NCBI GenBank assembly: GCA_049423065.1
Contig: JBMSQB010000051.1
Coordinates: 1 to 32,492 of the forward strand
DNA from: SYIM01 sp041182885
Lineage (GTDB): Bacteria; Pseudomonadota; Gammaproteobacteria; Burkholderiales; Burkholderiaceae_E
Direction: 5' to 3'
Length of the DNA stretch: 32,492 nucleotides
Part shown: piece by piece, positions 1-7,383 of the stretch
Position numbering within the stretch: position 1 is the first letter of the stretch
Layout: each line of letters begins with the position of its first letter
Made by a program: the position numbers and the translations under genes
Notes under the pieces: generated by a model
The model's input: only the letters and a program-made list of their open reading frames with translations
The model's database searches: none
What the model was told of the DNA's origin: nothing

Positions 1-797
1 GCGCCGCCCGGCTGCTCGTCGAGGCGCAGGGCGCGGCGGAGACCGAGCGCAAGGCAACCGCGGAGGCACGCGCCCAGGCGGAGACCGAGCGCAAGGCAAC
101 CGCGGAGGCACGGGCTGCCGCCGCCACTGCCGCCCGCGCGCTCGAGGAAGCCCGATCAACGCTGGCCGCGCGCGACATTCGGCTGACCGAGCTCGAGCGC
201 GATTCAAAGCTTCTCGGCGAGAAATCGCGCGCCCTCGCGCAGACCCTTGAGGAACGCACCGCCGAGGTGAACCGCACCCGGAATGAACTCGCCAAGGCAA
301 CCGACGCCGCGCGTCAGGCACGGACCGAGATGCAGCAAAGCCTCGATCAGGTGCGCGTCTCTCTGCAGAACGCCGCCGCTGAGCGTGATGCGCTCGCAGC
401 CGAGCTGGCCGCGGTGCGTGCCCGCGCAGCCGCCACCGACCGCGAGCTTCAGCAAAGCAGCGGCAATCTCGAGCAGGAGCAAAAGCGCGCGAGCGATCTC
501 ACCGACCGACTGGCCGCGGCGGTCAGCGAACAATCCAGGCTCCGCACCAGCACCGATGCCCAGCGAGCGGAGATCGCCGCCATCAGCGCGGCGCTCGCCG
601 ACGCACAGGCGAAGGTCGCCCGGCTCACCGGCGCCCGCGGGATCTACACCGTGCAGGACGGCGATTCGTTATCGTCGATCGCGCTCTTTTTCTATCGCAA
701 CGCCTATCGCTGGCCAGGTATCGCACAGGCCAACAAACATCTCATCAATCACCCCGACAAAATCTTCCCGGCGATGGTGCTGATCATTCCGAGATAG
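1..797 (+). CDS. Coiled-coil protein with C-terminal LysM domain (5' truncated)
   Basis: The reading frame is open from base 3, so the gene starts before the window; the stop is TAG at 795-797. The visible ~264 residues fall into two parts. The first ~210 are rich in Ala, Glu, Arg, Gln and Leu with heptad-like spacing, typical of a long coiled coil. The last ~50 form a LysM module that begins around GIYTVQDGDSLSSIA and ends in LIIPR. LysM modules bind peptidoglycan or related glycans, so an envelope location is likely. An internal ATG at 267 is in frame, but the coiled coil clearly continues upstream of it. Overall shape resembles FimV-like or other LysM envelope proteins of proteobacteria; the missing N-terminus prevents a better assignment. 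Confidence 0.8.
   Translation, partial: AARLLVEAQGAAETERKATAEARAQAETERKATAEARAAAATAARALEEARSTLAARDIRLTELERDSKLLGEKSRALAQTLEERTAEVNRTRNELAKATDAARQARTEMQQSLDQVRVSLQNAAAERDALAAELAAVRARAAATDRELQQSSGNLEQEQKRASDLTDRLAAAVSEQSRLRTSTDAQRAEIAAISAALADAQAKVARLTGARGIYTVQDGDSLSSIALFFYRNAYRWPGIAQANKHLINHPDKIFPAMVLIIPR
36..112 (+). repeat. In-frame 42-bp tandem repeat in coiled-coil gene
   Basis: A 35-base stretch at 36-70 recurs exactly at 78-112, a period of 42 bases. It encodes two copies of AETERKATAEAR. A period of 14 residues is exactly two heptads, so copy-number change would keep the coiled-coil register. Confidence 0.9.
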
Positions 798-831
798 CGC
801 CGACACCCGCTCCGGCCAGCGCAATCACGGT

Positions 832-852
832 TGATATACTCCAGATATATCA
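832..852 (+). promoter_or_regulatory. Candidate operator (inverted repeat) upstream of PanB-like gene
   Basis: Perfect 7-base arms TGATATA (832-838) and TATATCA (846-852) are separated by 7 bases, 21 bases before the ATG at 874. The same design, GAYATA-N7-TATRTC, recurs at 2552-2570. Paired sites of this size suit a dimeric GntR-family repressor, and such a gene lies between them. The AT-rich site probably overlaps the promoter. Confidence 0.55.
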
Positions 853-873
853 GCCGCCCAAGAGGAGACATTC

Positions 874-1755
874 ATGGCCGACGCAGCCAAACCGACCGAG
901 CGCAAGAAGCGGACCATCACCGAAATCCGCGACTCGAAAAAAACCGGCGAGAAGATGGTCTATACGTCGGTGCCCGACTACACCTCGGCGAAGTGGGCCG
1001 AAGCAGCCGGGGTCGATGTGGCGGTGGTGGGTGACAGCCTTGCCATGGTCGCGCATGGTCATCCCAGCACGGTGCCCGCCACCATGGACATGATGGTGAT
1101 GCATGCGCAGGCAGTCCGGCGCGGCGCGCCCAATACATTTGTGCTGGGCTGCATGCCCTACCAGAGCTACAACACCAGCGATCGCGCGCTCCAGAATGCC
1201 ACCCGCTTCATGCAGGACGCGGCCTGCGATGCGGTCAAGCCCCAGGGCGGGAAATCGCAGGCGCACATCCTGCGGGCGCTGGTCGATGCCGGGATCCCCA
1301 CCGCCTCGCACATCGGGCTCACCCCCCACACCATCGCCATGTTCGGCGGCTTCAAGATCCAGGGCCGGACCGCCGACGCAGCAATGAAAATTCTGGAAGA
1401 TGCGTTTGCCATCCAGGATGCCGGCTGCTTCATGCTCGAATTCGAGGCGGTGCCGGCGCCCATTGCCCGCGCCATCAGCGAACAACTCGAGATCCCCACC
1501 ATCGGCATCGGTGCGGGTGCCGGCACCGACGGGCAGATCCTGCTCTCCTACGATCTGCTCGGCGTGTTCACCGACTTCAAGCCCAAGTTCACCAAGCGCT
1601 ACGCCAACCTCACCGAGGTGGCAGTAGCCGGCCTCAAAGCCTACGTCGCGGATGTCAAGCAAGGCACCTTCCCCGACGATGACCACAGCTATGGTGTCGA
1701 CCAGAAGGAGTACGAAAAATTCCTGGGTCTCCTGGAAAAGCGCCGCCAGCACTGA
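874..1755 (+). CDS. PanB-like ketopantoate hydroxymethyltransferase paralogue with altered active site
   Basis: The 293-residue protein matches PanB throughout: VGDSLAMVAHGH (52-63), GLTPHTIAMFGGFKIQGR (148-165), FEAVP (190-194) and IGIGAGAGTDGQ (210-221). PanB moves a hydroxymethyl group from 5,10-methylene-THF to 2-oxoisovalerate using Mg2+. Asp54 (E. coli Asp45), Lys122 (Lys112) and Glu191 (Glu181) are kept. However, the metal-ligand Asp84 of E. coli is replaced by Cys93 (context GCMPYQSY) and Glu114 by Gln124 (VKPQGG). The protein is also about 30 residues longer than usual PanB, mostly at the N-terminus. A strong ribosome site (GAGGAG, 862-867) precedes the ATG. There is no panC nearby; neighbours are a regulator, TRAP transporter, oxygenases and PurU. 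I infer a divergent aldolase with another substrate or direction, not the housekeeping PanB. Confidence 0.75.
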   Translation: MADAAKPTERKKRTITEIRDSKKTGEKMVYTSVPDYTSAKWAEAAGVDVAVVGDSLAMVAHGHPSTVPATMDMMVMHAQAVRRGAPNTFVLGCMPYQSYNTSDRALQNATRFMQDAACDAVKPQGGKSQAHILRALVDAGIPTASHIGLTPHTIAMFGGFKIQGRTADAAMKILEDAFAIQDAGCFMLEFEAVPAPIARAISEQLEIPTIGIGAGAGTDGQILLSYDLLGVFTDFKPKFTKRYANLTEVAVAGLKAYVADVKQGTFPDDDHSYGVDQKEYEKFLGLLEKRRQH

Positions 1756-1808
1756 CGCGCGCGAGGGGCCTGCGCCCCGACCGCACCGCTGCACGGCCAT
1801 CCGCCCGG

Positions 1809-2507
1809 ATGGCGCCGCGCCCGGTGGCGGCTGCGCTTGCGGCAGCACAGCCTGAGGATGCGGCGGCTCAAACGCTCACCGAACAGGCCTACACGCTTCT
1901 CGAGGAAATGATCGTGAGGCTCGAGCTCACGCCGGGCAGCGCGGTATCGGAAGCCATGCTCTCGGCGCGGCTGGGCATCGGCCGCACGCCCATCCGCGAG
2001 GCGCTGCAGCGGCTCGCGCGCGAGCGGCTGGTCAGGATTCTTCCCAGGCGGGGGGTGATCGTTTCCGAAATCGACGTCAAGTCGCAGCTGCGGCTCCTCG
2101 AGGTGCGGCGCGAAATCGAACGCCTGATGGCACGCGCCGCCGCGCGCCGTTCCTCGGCTCACGAGCGCAGCCAGTTCACCAGCCTGGCGCGGGCATTCCG
2201 GCGCTCCGCGCGGGCACGCGACGACGTGAGCTTTCTTCGTACCGATCGCGAGTTCAACGAGCTCTGCCTTCTGGCAGCGCGCAACGAATTCGCGGCCACC
2301 GCAATGGGGCTCATGAACTCGCTGTCGCGACGCTTCTGGTTCCTGCATTTTCGTCAGGCAGCCGATCTGCCGGTCACCGCCAGGCTGCATGCCGATCTCG
2401 CGCAGGCAATCGCCGACGGCGATGAGGCCCTGGCGGCCGCAGCGGTCGATTCGCTCCTCGACAACATCGAATCCTTCACCCGCAACACCGTCAGCACCGA
2501 TTTCTGA
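1809..2507 (+). CDS. GntR-family transcriptional regulator, FCD (FadR-type) subfamily
   Basis: A 232-residue protein. The N-terminal winged helix (about 20-87) carries the family signature LSARLGIGRTPIREALQRL, and an all-helical FCD ligand domain follows (about 93-225). FCD domains usually bind a metal through one Asp and three His, which then contacts a carboxylate effector. Here Asp146 and His194 are present, but the first His position is Asn150 (DREFN instead of DREFH) and the third aligns with Leu216, so effector binding may not be classical. The gene sits 53 bases after the PanB-like gene, between two similar inverted repeats at 832-852 and 2552-2570 that are its likely operators. The ATG at 1809 has no strong ribosome site; translation may depend on the upstream gene. 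Confidence 0.88.
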   Translation: MAPRPVAAALAAAQPEDAAAQTLTEQAYTLLEEMIVRLELTPGSAVSEAMLSARLGIGRTPIREALQRLARERLVRILPRRGVIVSEIDVKSQLRLLEVRREIERLMARAAARRSSAHERSQFTSLARAFRRSARARDDVSFLRTDREFNELCLLAARNEFAATAMGLMNSLSRRFWFLHFRQAADLPVTARLHADLAQAIADGDEALAAAAVDSLLDNIESFTRNTVSTDF

Positions 2508-2551
2508 ATCCCGTCGTCCGGGACGCCCCGCGGCGGCTCGACAAGCGGTCA

Positions 2552-2570
2552 GACATACCTCTAATATGTC
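2552..2570 (+). promoter_or_regulatory. Candidate operator (inverted repeat) upstream of hydroxylase gene
   Basis: Arms GACATA (2552-2557) and TATGTC (2565-2570) flank a 7-base spacer. The site matches the one at 833-851 at 13 of 19 positions. The T-to-C change in the left arm is matched by A-to-G in the right arm, so dyad symmetry is kept. It lies 31 bases before the hydroxylase ATG, a position suited to controlling a second transcript from the GntR gene's 3' side. Confidence 0.55.
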
Positions 2571-2601
2571 AGTTCACGTTGCAAACTGCAGGAGAACGTC
2601 C

Positions 2602-3420
2602 ATGGCCCACCTGATCGAACGTCACAACCCCTCTCCCCGTCAGGTTCGCTTCCGCGAAGACTACCGTTCCAACATCCATCCCGCATACAACGGCCTGCTT
2701 CATATCGGCGTGATCTATGTGGTGGGTATCGCTGTGCTCGGCTTTTGCATCTCCCGCCTCCAGGGCGCGGGCTGGGAGTGGCTCCTGGTCGTACCGGTCT
2801 TCTTTTTCTCCAACCTGTTCGAGTGGTGGATCCACAAAAACGTGATGCACCGGCTGGTGGATGTGTGGGCGCTGCGCGCCATCTACGACCGGCACACCCG
2901 CCAGCACCACCAATATTTCACCGACAACGAAATGACGGTCGATTCCACCCGCGAGTGGCGCATCATCTTCTTCCCCTGGCGTGCGCTCTTCACCTTCATG
3001 GGGCTGGGCACACCGTTTGCGGTCGCGCTTGGCTGGCTGGTCAACCCCAATGCAGGCTACATCCTCATGATCACCATCGTGGGCCAGTATCTGCTCTATG
3101 AGCTTTTTCACTACTGCTGCCACGTGCACGACAACGCGTTCGTGCGCAACATGCCGTTCATCAACACCATCCGTCGCCATCACACTGCGCATCACAACTA
3201 CGGAATCATGATGACGCACAACATGAATCTCACCTTTCCGATCGCCGACTGGGTGATGGGCACCAGCGACCTCGACCGCGGGCTCGCAGGAACGCTTCTG
3301 AACGGCTACAACGAAGACCACATCCGCGCCGAGTTGCGACCCACCATTGAGCGTTTCCGCCGTGAAGATGCACCCGTCACGCTCGACGGTCCGGTCACAA
3401 CCTCCGGGCAAATGGCCTGA
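2602..3420 (+). CDS. Sterol desaturase / fatty acid hydroxylase superfamily membrane di-iron enzyme
   Basis: A 272-residue integral membrane protein with several hydrophobic segments (about 31-51, 58-74, 128-148, 150-168). It carries the histidine clusters of the superfamily: HKNVMH (78-83), HTRQHH (98-103), HYCCH (170-174) and HHTAHH (193-198). These bind a non-haem di-iron centre that hydroxylates or desaturates lipids, sterols or other hydrophobic compounds using O2. The start at 2602 has a good ribosome site (AGGAGA, 2590-2595). An in-frame ATG at 2566 would place translation inside the candidate operator and has no ribosome site. It is followed 51 bases later by a TRAP receptor gene, so it probably belongs to the same catabolic unit. 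The substrate cannot be read from sequence. Confidence 0.85.
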   Translation: MAHLIERHNPSPRQVRFREDYRSNIHPAYNGLLHIGVIYVVGIAVLGFCISRLQGAGWEWLLVVPVFFFSNLFEWWIHKNVMHRLVDVWALRAIYDRHTRQHHQYFTDNEMTVDSTREWRIIFFPWRALFTFMGLGTPFAVALGWLVNPNAGYILMITIVGQYLLYELFHYCCHVHDNAFVRNMPFINTIRRHHTAHHNYGIMMTHNMNLTFPIADWVMGTSDLDRGLAGTLLNGYNEDHIRAELRPTIERFRREDAPVTLDGPVTTSGQMA

Positions 3421-3471
3421 TCACCGAAGTCCTCAGCATTCAAAACAAACCACATCCCAAGGAGACACATC

Positions 3472-4524
3472 ATGCGTAAACGTGATTTTCTGAAGGCAAG
3501 TGCAGTTGGCGGACTGGCTGCGGCGCCCGTGCTTGCCAACGCCCAGGCGGGGCCCACTTACAGCTGGAAAATGGCAACCGGCTGGGCAAGCGGTCCACTC
3601 ATGGACATCGGCGCCAAGGCGTTTGCCGAACGCATGGCGGCGGTCTCGGGCGGACGTTTCAAGATCCAGGTCTTTCCGGGCGGGGCCCTGGGCAATGCGC
3701 TGCGCGTTCCGGAAACCGTGAAGAACGGCGTGGCCGAATGCGGTCACACCTGGATGGGTTACGACTGGGGCAAAGACGTCACCACGGTGCTCTTTGGCGG
3801 CTACGCGGGCTCCATGGACAGCGAGCGCATGCTGCACTGGCTCTATGGCGCAGGCGGCGACGAGATGCAGCGCGCCCATCGCGACGCCAAGGAGGGTGTC
3901 ATTTCCATGCCGCTCTTCATTCGCACCGCTGAAGCGTTCCTGCATTCGCGCAAGCCCGTCAAGTCGCTCGCCGACCTCAAGGGCCTCAAGCTTCGCACCG
4001 CGGGCGCCTGGCTTGAAATGGCCAAAGACCTGGGCGCCGCGCCGGTCACCACTGCGGGCGGCGACGTCTACCCCATGCTCGAGCGCGGCGCAATCGACGC
4101 CACCGAGTGGGGCACGCTCTGGGAGAACATCTCCACCGGCTTTCACAAGGTCGCCCGCTACGTGATCATTCCCGGCGTGCATCAGCCCACTGCGCCCTTC
4201 GAGCTGGTGATCAACAAGGACGTCTGGCAGAAAATGCCCGCCGCCGACCAGCAACTGGTGCAGCTCATCGCGCGTCTGGTCACCTTTGAAAGCTGGATCA
4301 AGGTTGGCAACGAAGATGCCAAGGCGCTTGAGTTCTATCGCAAGGCCGGCAACCAGATCATCGAACTTGATGCCGACGTGCAGAAGCAGGCGCGCAAGAT
4401 CGGTCTCGACTGGGCGGCCAAGACCGCTGAAAAAGATCCTGCATTTGCCAGGATCCTGAAGAGCCAGGTCGACTTCGAAAAGGAATGGGAAGGCGCCGAG
4501 CGCTGGCGCACCATCCGCGGCTAG
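3472..4524 (+). CDS. TRAP transporter periplasmic substrate-binding protein, DctP/TakP-like
   Basis: A 350-residue secreted receptor. The N-terminus (MRKRDFLKASAVGG...ANAQ) is a signal peptide with a Tat-like KRDFLK motif and probable cleavage near residue 25. The mature part has the DctP-family fold, including GLKLRTAG with Arg175, which in this family binds the substrate carboxylate. The segment AGGDVYPMLERGAIDATEWG (195-214) and the following FHKVARY resemble 2-oxoacid-binding receptors of the TakP type more than C4-dicarboxylate receptors. The ribosome site AAGGAG (3459-3464) is strong. The two permease genes follow, so this completes a tripartite Na+-dependent importer. A 2-oxoacid ligand would fit the adjacent PanB-like enzyme, but this is inference. 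Confidence 0.92.
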   Translation: MRKRDFLKASAVGGLAAAPVLANAQAGPTYSWKMATGWASGPLMDIGAKAFAERMAAVSGGRFKIQVFPGGALGNALRVPETVKNGVAECGHTWMGYDWGKDVTTVLFGGYAGSMDSERMLHWLYGAGGDEMQRAHRDAKEGVISMPLFIRTAEAFLHSRKPVKSLADLKGLKLRTAGAWLEMAKDLGAAPVTTAGGDVYPMLERGAIDATEWGTLWENISTGFHKVARYVIIPGVHQPTAPFELVINKDVWQKMPAADQQLVQLIARLVTFESWIKVGNEDAKALEFYRKAGNQIIELDADVQKQARKIGLDWAAKTAEKDPAFARILKSQVDFEKEWEGAERWRTIRG

Positions 4525-4530
4525 AACGGT

Positions 4531-4560
4531 GGAACGGCCCGCGAACCGGCGGGCCGTTCC
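4531..4560 (+). promoter_or_regulatory. Strong intercistronic hairpin between TRAP receptor and permease genes
   Basis: Perfect 12-base arms GGAACGGCCCGC (4531-4542) and GCGGGCCGTTCC (4549-4560) enclose a 6-base loop, beginning 6 bases after the receptor stop codon. There is no T-run, so a complete terminator is unlikely. It more probably protects the upstream mRNA or reduces read-through, giving more receptor than permease. Confidence 0.75.
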
Positions 4561-4586
4561 GCACAGCTGTCATACCGGAGTTCCCC

Positions 4587-5093
4587 ATGCAAGGCCTGAT
4601 CCGCGCGATCGAGGCGGCGAGCGACAGGATAGGCATTTTTGGCGCGCTGCTGATCGTGCCCCTGGTGCTCAGCACCTGCTATGAAGTCTTCGCCCGCTAC
4701 CTGTTCAATTCGCCCACCATCTGGGCCTATGAGGTGGGCTACATGCTCACAGGCTCGCATTTTCTGCTGGGCCTTGCGTTCACCCTGCGCGCGGGCGAGC
4801 ACATCCGGATCGATATCTTCAGCGGCAAATTCGCTGCGCGCACCCGTGCGCTGATCGACCTGGCCGGCTATGCGGTGCTCGTGCCCATGCTGATCTGGCT
4901 AACGCTTGCGCTCTCGCGCTATTTCGCGACCGCCTACGCCAGCAACGAAAAGAGCGGCCAGTCTGCCTTCAACATGCCGGTCTGGCCCTTCCGGCTGGTG
5001 TTCTTCGCGGCGTTTCTGCTGCTCACCCTGCAGGTCATTGCCGAGGTGATCAAACTCGTGCGAAGCCTGCGAAGCACCCCCGCGCGAGCCTGA
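4587..5093 (+). CDS. TRAP transporter small permease, DctQ family
   Basis: A 168-residue membrane protein with four hydrophobic segments (about 15-36, 45-65, 85-108, 130-152), as expected for DctQ, and a conserved-looking FARYLFNSPTIWAYE stretch after the first segment. It is the small inner-membrane subunit that pairs with the large permease encoded next. The start at 4587 is chosen because GGAG lies at 4577-4580. Longer in-frame starts upstream would overlap the receptor gene and the hairpin. Confidence 0.92.
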   Translation: MQGLIRAIEAASDRIGIFGALLIVPLVLSTCYEVFARYLFNSPTIWAYEVGYMLTGSHFLLGLAFTLRAGEHIRIDIFSGKFAARTRALIDLAGYAVLVPMLIWLTLALSRYFATAYASNEKSGQSAFNMPVWPFRLVFFAAFLLLTLQVIAEVIKLVRSLRSTPARA

Positions 5094-5100
5094 CCTCATC

Positions 5101-6420
5101 ATGGATCTGCTTCCCTTTTTCATGCTGCCCGTCGCCTTCCTGCTCATGTTTCTGGGCTTTCCGGTGGCGTTCTGCATGATGGTCACTGCGGTGCTGTTTG
5201 GCCTTGTCGTCTTTGGCGACCGCGTGGTGTTCCAGTTCATCGAAAAAATCGACGACCTGTCCTCCAACTTCGTCTTTGCAGCCGTACCCCTCTTTGTTTT
5301 CATGGGCTCGATGCTCGAACGCTCGGGCATTGCCGAGCGGCTGTTCGAGGCGATTCACATCTGGACCCGGCGGCTTCCCGGCGGTCTGGCGCTTGCCACC
5401 GTCATCATGTGCATTCTGTTTGCCGCCTCCTCGGGCGTGATCGGCGCCACCGAGTCGGTCGTGGGCCTGCTCACGATCCCGGTGATGATGCGCTACGGCT
5501 ACAACCGGTCCCTCATCTCGGGCACCATCTGCGCCGGTGGCTCGCTTGGCACCATCATTCCGCCCTCGGTCGTGGCTGTCGTCATGGGCCCGCTCGCCAA
5601 TCTTTCGGTGGGTGACATCCTCTACGGCATGACCTTCCCGGGGCTCCTGATGGGGCTTCTTTACCTCATCTACATTTTCGTGCTGTGCGTGCTCAAGCCC
5701 GAGAACGGCCCTGCCATTCCGCCCTCGCCCGATGACCCCACGTTCGGCGAGAAGCTGCTCATCAGTCTGAAGAACCTCATTCCACCGGTGCTTCTCATCT
5801 TCGCCGTGCTGGGATCGATTCTGCTCGGCTGGTCATCGCCCACCGAAGCGGCTGCCATCGGCGCGCTCGCGTCGGTGCTCCTCACCGTGCTCTACGGCAC
5901 CTTCAGCCTCGCCTCGTTCTACGAGGCGCTGATCAAGACGCTGAAGGTCACCGCCATGATCATGATGGTGTTGCTCGCGGGCACGCTCTTTACCGGCGTC
6001 TTCATTGGCGCGGGCGGCATCAATACCGCCAGCCGCCTGATTGGCGAACTGAATCTGAGCCCCTGGATGCTGCTCTCGCTCATGATGCTGATCATCTTCA
6101 TCGCGGGGTTCTTTCTCGACTGGATCTCCATCGTCCTGATCTTTGTTCCCATCTTCACCCCGCTTGCCACCATGGCCGGTTTTAACGGCGTGTGGTTCTG
6201 CGTGCTGTTTCTGATCATGATCCAGACCAGTTATCTCACCCCACCCATGGCGCCCGCCATCTTCTATCTGCGTGCCGTGGCACCGCCGGAAATCACGATT
6301 CGCCACATGTACCGTGGTGTGGTGCCATTCATTGTGCTTCAGGTTCTCACGCTGGGTTTCACCATGGCCTTCCCGCAACTGGTCACCTGGCTGCCCGAGC
6401 AAATGCTGCAATTCCGCTAG
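5101..6420 (+). CDS. TRAP transporter large permease, DctM family
   Basis: A 439-residue, very hydrophobic protein with about a dozen membrane segments, the normal size for DctM. Typical features include the long hydrophobic start, GGSLGTIIPPS in the middle, and a C-terminal part with FFLDWISIVLIFVPIF and SYLTPPMAPAIFYL. It forms the ion-coupled transport channel. It starts only 7 bases after the DctQ stop with no clear ribosome site of its own, so translation is probably coupled. Confidence 0.94.
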   Translation: MDLLPFFMLPVAFLLMFLGFPVAFCMMVTAVLFGLVVFGDRVVFQFIEKIDDLSSNFVFAAVPLFVFMGSMLERSGIAERLFEAIHIWTRRLPGGLALATVIMCILFAASSGVIGATESVVGLLTIPVMMRYGYNRSLISGTICAGGSLGTIIPPSVVAVVMGPLANLSVGDILYGMTFPGLLMGLLYLIYIFVLCVLKPENGPAIPPSPDDPTFGEKLLISLKNLIPPVLLIFAVLGSILLGWSSPTEAAAIGALASVLLTVLYGTFSLASFYEALIKTLKVTAMIMMVLLAGTLFTGVFIGAGGINTASRLIGELNLSPWMLLSLMMLIIFIAGFFLDWISIVLIFVPIFTPLATMAGFNGVWFCVLFLIMIQTSYLTPPMAPAIFYLRAVAPPEITIRHMYRGVVPFIVLQVLTLGFTMAFPQLVTWLPEQMLQFR

Positions 6421-6448
6421 CGCCTGCCCACGATCCAAAGAGGTTTTC

Positions 6449-7375
6449 ATGACCCCAGATCAGGTCCTTTCCATCAAGCCACGCGTGCTTACCCAATCAC
6501 AGCGTGAGTTCTACTTCAACGAAGGCTACATCCTGCTCGAGCGGGTGATTGGCGACGACTGGATCGCGAAGCTTCGCGCCGCAACCGAGGAAATGGTGGA
6601 ACGCTCGCGCAAGGTGAGTGTGTCCGACAAGGTCTTCGATCTCGAGCCCGGTCACACGCCCGACGCACCGCGGTTGCGACGGGTCTCGAACCCGGTCGAG
6701 CATCACCCGGTCTACTGGGACTATGTCACGCGCTCACCCATCGTCGACATCGTGGCCGATCTGGTGGGTCCGGATGTGAAGTTCCATCACTCCAAGCTCA
6801 ACTTCAAATGGGCGCGCGGCGGTGAGGAGGTGAAGTGGCACTACGACATCAGCTTCTGGCCGCACACCAATTATTCACCCCTCACTGTGGGCACCTATAT
6901 TTACGACTGCGGCATGGATAACGGCCCGCTCATGGTGCTGCCACGCAGCCATATCGAGGTTGAACCGCTCCTCACCCAGTTCGACGAATCGGGCCGCTGG
7001 ATCGGATGCCTGCGCGACGCCGACGCCGGGCGCCTGCCACTTTCGCGCGCGGTGGCGCTGCCCGGACCGGCGGGTTCGCTCACACTGCACAATTGCCGCA
7101 CGCTCCACGCCTCGCCCAAAAATCTGTCCGACACTGGGCGGCCGCTGCTTCTCTACACGCTCACGTCGGCAGACGCATTTCCCTACACGGTCAATCCAAT
7201 CCGACCCAGGCATGATCAGGCGATCATCGCCGGAAAGCGCGCGACCTGGGCGCATCACGATCCGCGCCCATGCCTGCTGCCGCCCGACTGGTCTGGCGGC
7301 TACACCTCGATCTTCGCGCTCCAGCAGCAGGAAAGCGAAGACAACGCGCCGCCACTCGCCACCGCCACCATGTAG
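6449..7375 (+). CDS. Phytanoyl-CoA dioxygenase (PhyH) family Fe(II)/2-oxoglutarate oxygenase
   Basis: A 308-residue cytosolic oxygenase. It has the family's metal-binding triad: His131 and Asp133 in KWHYDISFW and a distal His220 in TLHAS, with Arg231 (GRPLL) placed to bind 2-oxoglutarate. Such enzymes hydroxylate an aliphatic carbon while converting 2-oxoglutarate and O2 to succinate and CO2. The ribosome site AAGAGG (6438-6443) fixes the start at 6449. It lies 28 bases after the TRAP permease and 8 bases before the lyase gene. I infer that it hydroxylates the imported compound or a derivative to prepare C-C cleavage. Whether the substrate is a CoA ester is unknown; many bacterial members act on other molecules. 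Confidence 0.87.
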   Translation: MTPDQVLSIKPRVLTQSQREFYFNEGYILLERVIGDDWIAKLRAATEEMVERSRKVSVSDKVFDLEPGHTPDAPRLRRVSNPVEHHPVYWDYVTRSPIVDIVADLVGPDVKFHHSKLNFKWARGGEEVKWHYDISFWPHTNYSPLTVGTYIYDCGMDNGPLMVLPRSHIEVEPLLTQFDESGRWIGCLRDADAGRLPLSRAVALPGPAGSLTLHNCRTLHASPKNLSDTGRPLLLYTLTSADAFPYTVNPIRPRHDQAIIAGKRATWAHHDPRPCLLPPDWSGGYTSIFALQQQESEDNAPPLATATM

Positions 7376-7383
7376 GTCGGGTC

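Noticed and set aside
36..112. Short direct repeats considered as CRISPR.
   Set aside because: Only two copies with a 7-base gap, in frame inside a coiled-coil gene; no cas genes.
874..1755. Housekeeping pantothenate synthesis gene panB.
   Set aside because: Two active-site acids are replaced, panC is absent and the context is catabolic; the plain panB name would mislead.
2389..2601. Longer N-terminus for the di-iron hydroxylase.
   Set aside because: It overlaps the end of the GntR gene and covers the candidate operator; a strong ribosome site supports the start at 2602.
6272..6448. Longer N-terminus for the PhyH oxygenase.
   Set aside because: It lies wholly over the end of the DctM gene; AAGAGG before 6449 marks the real start.
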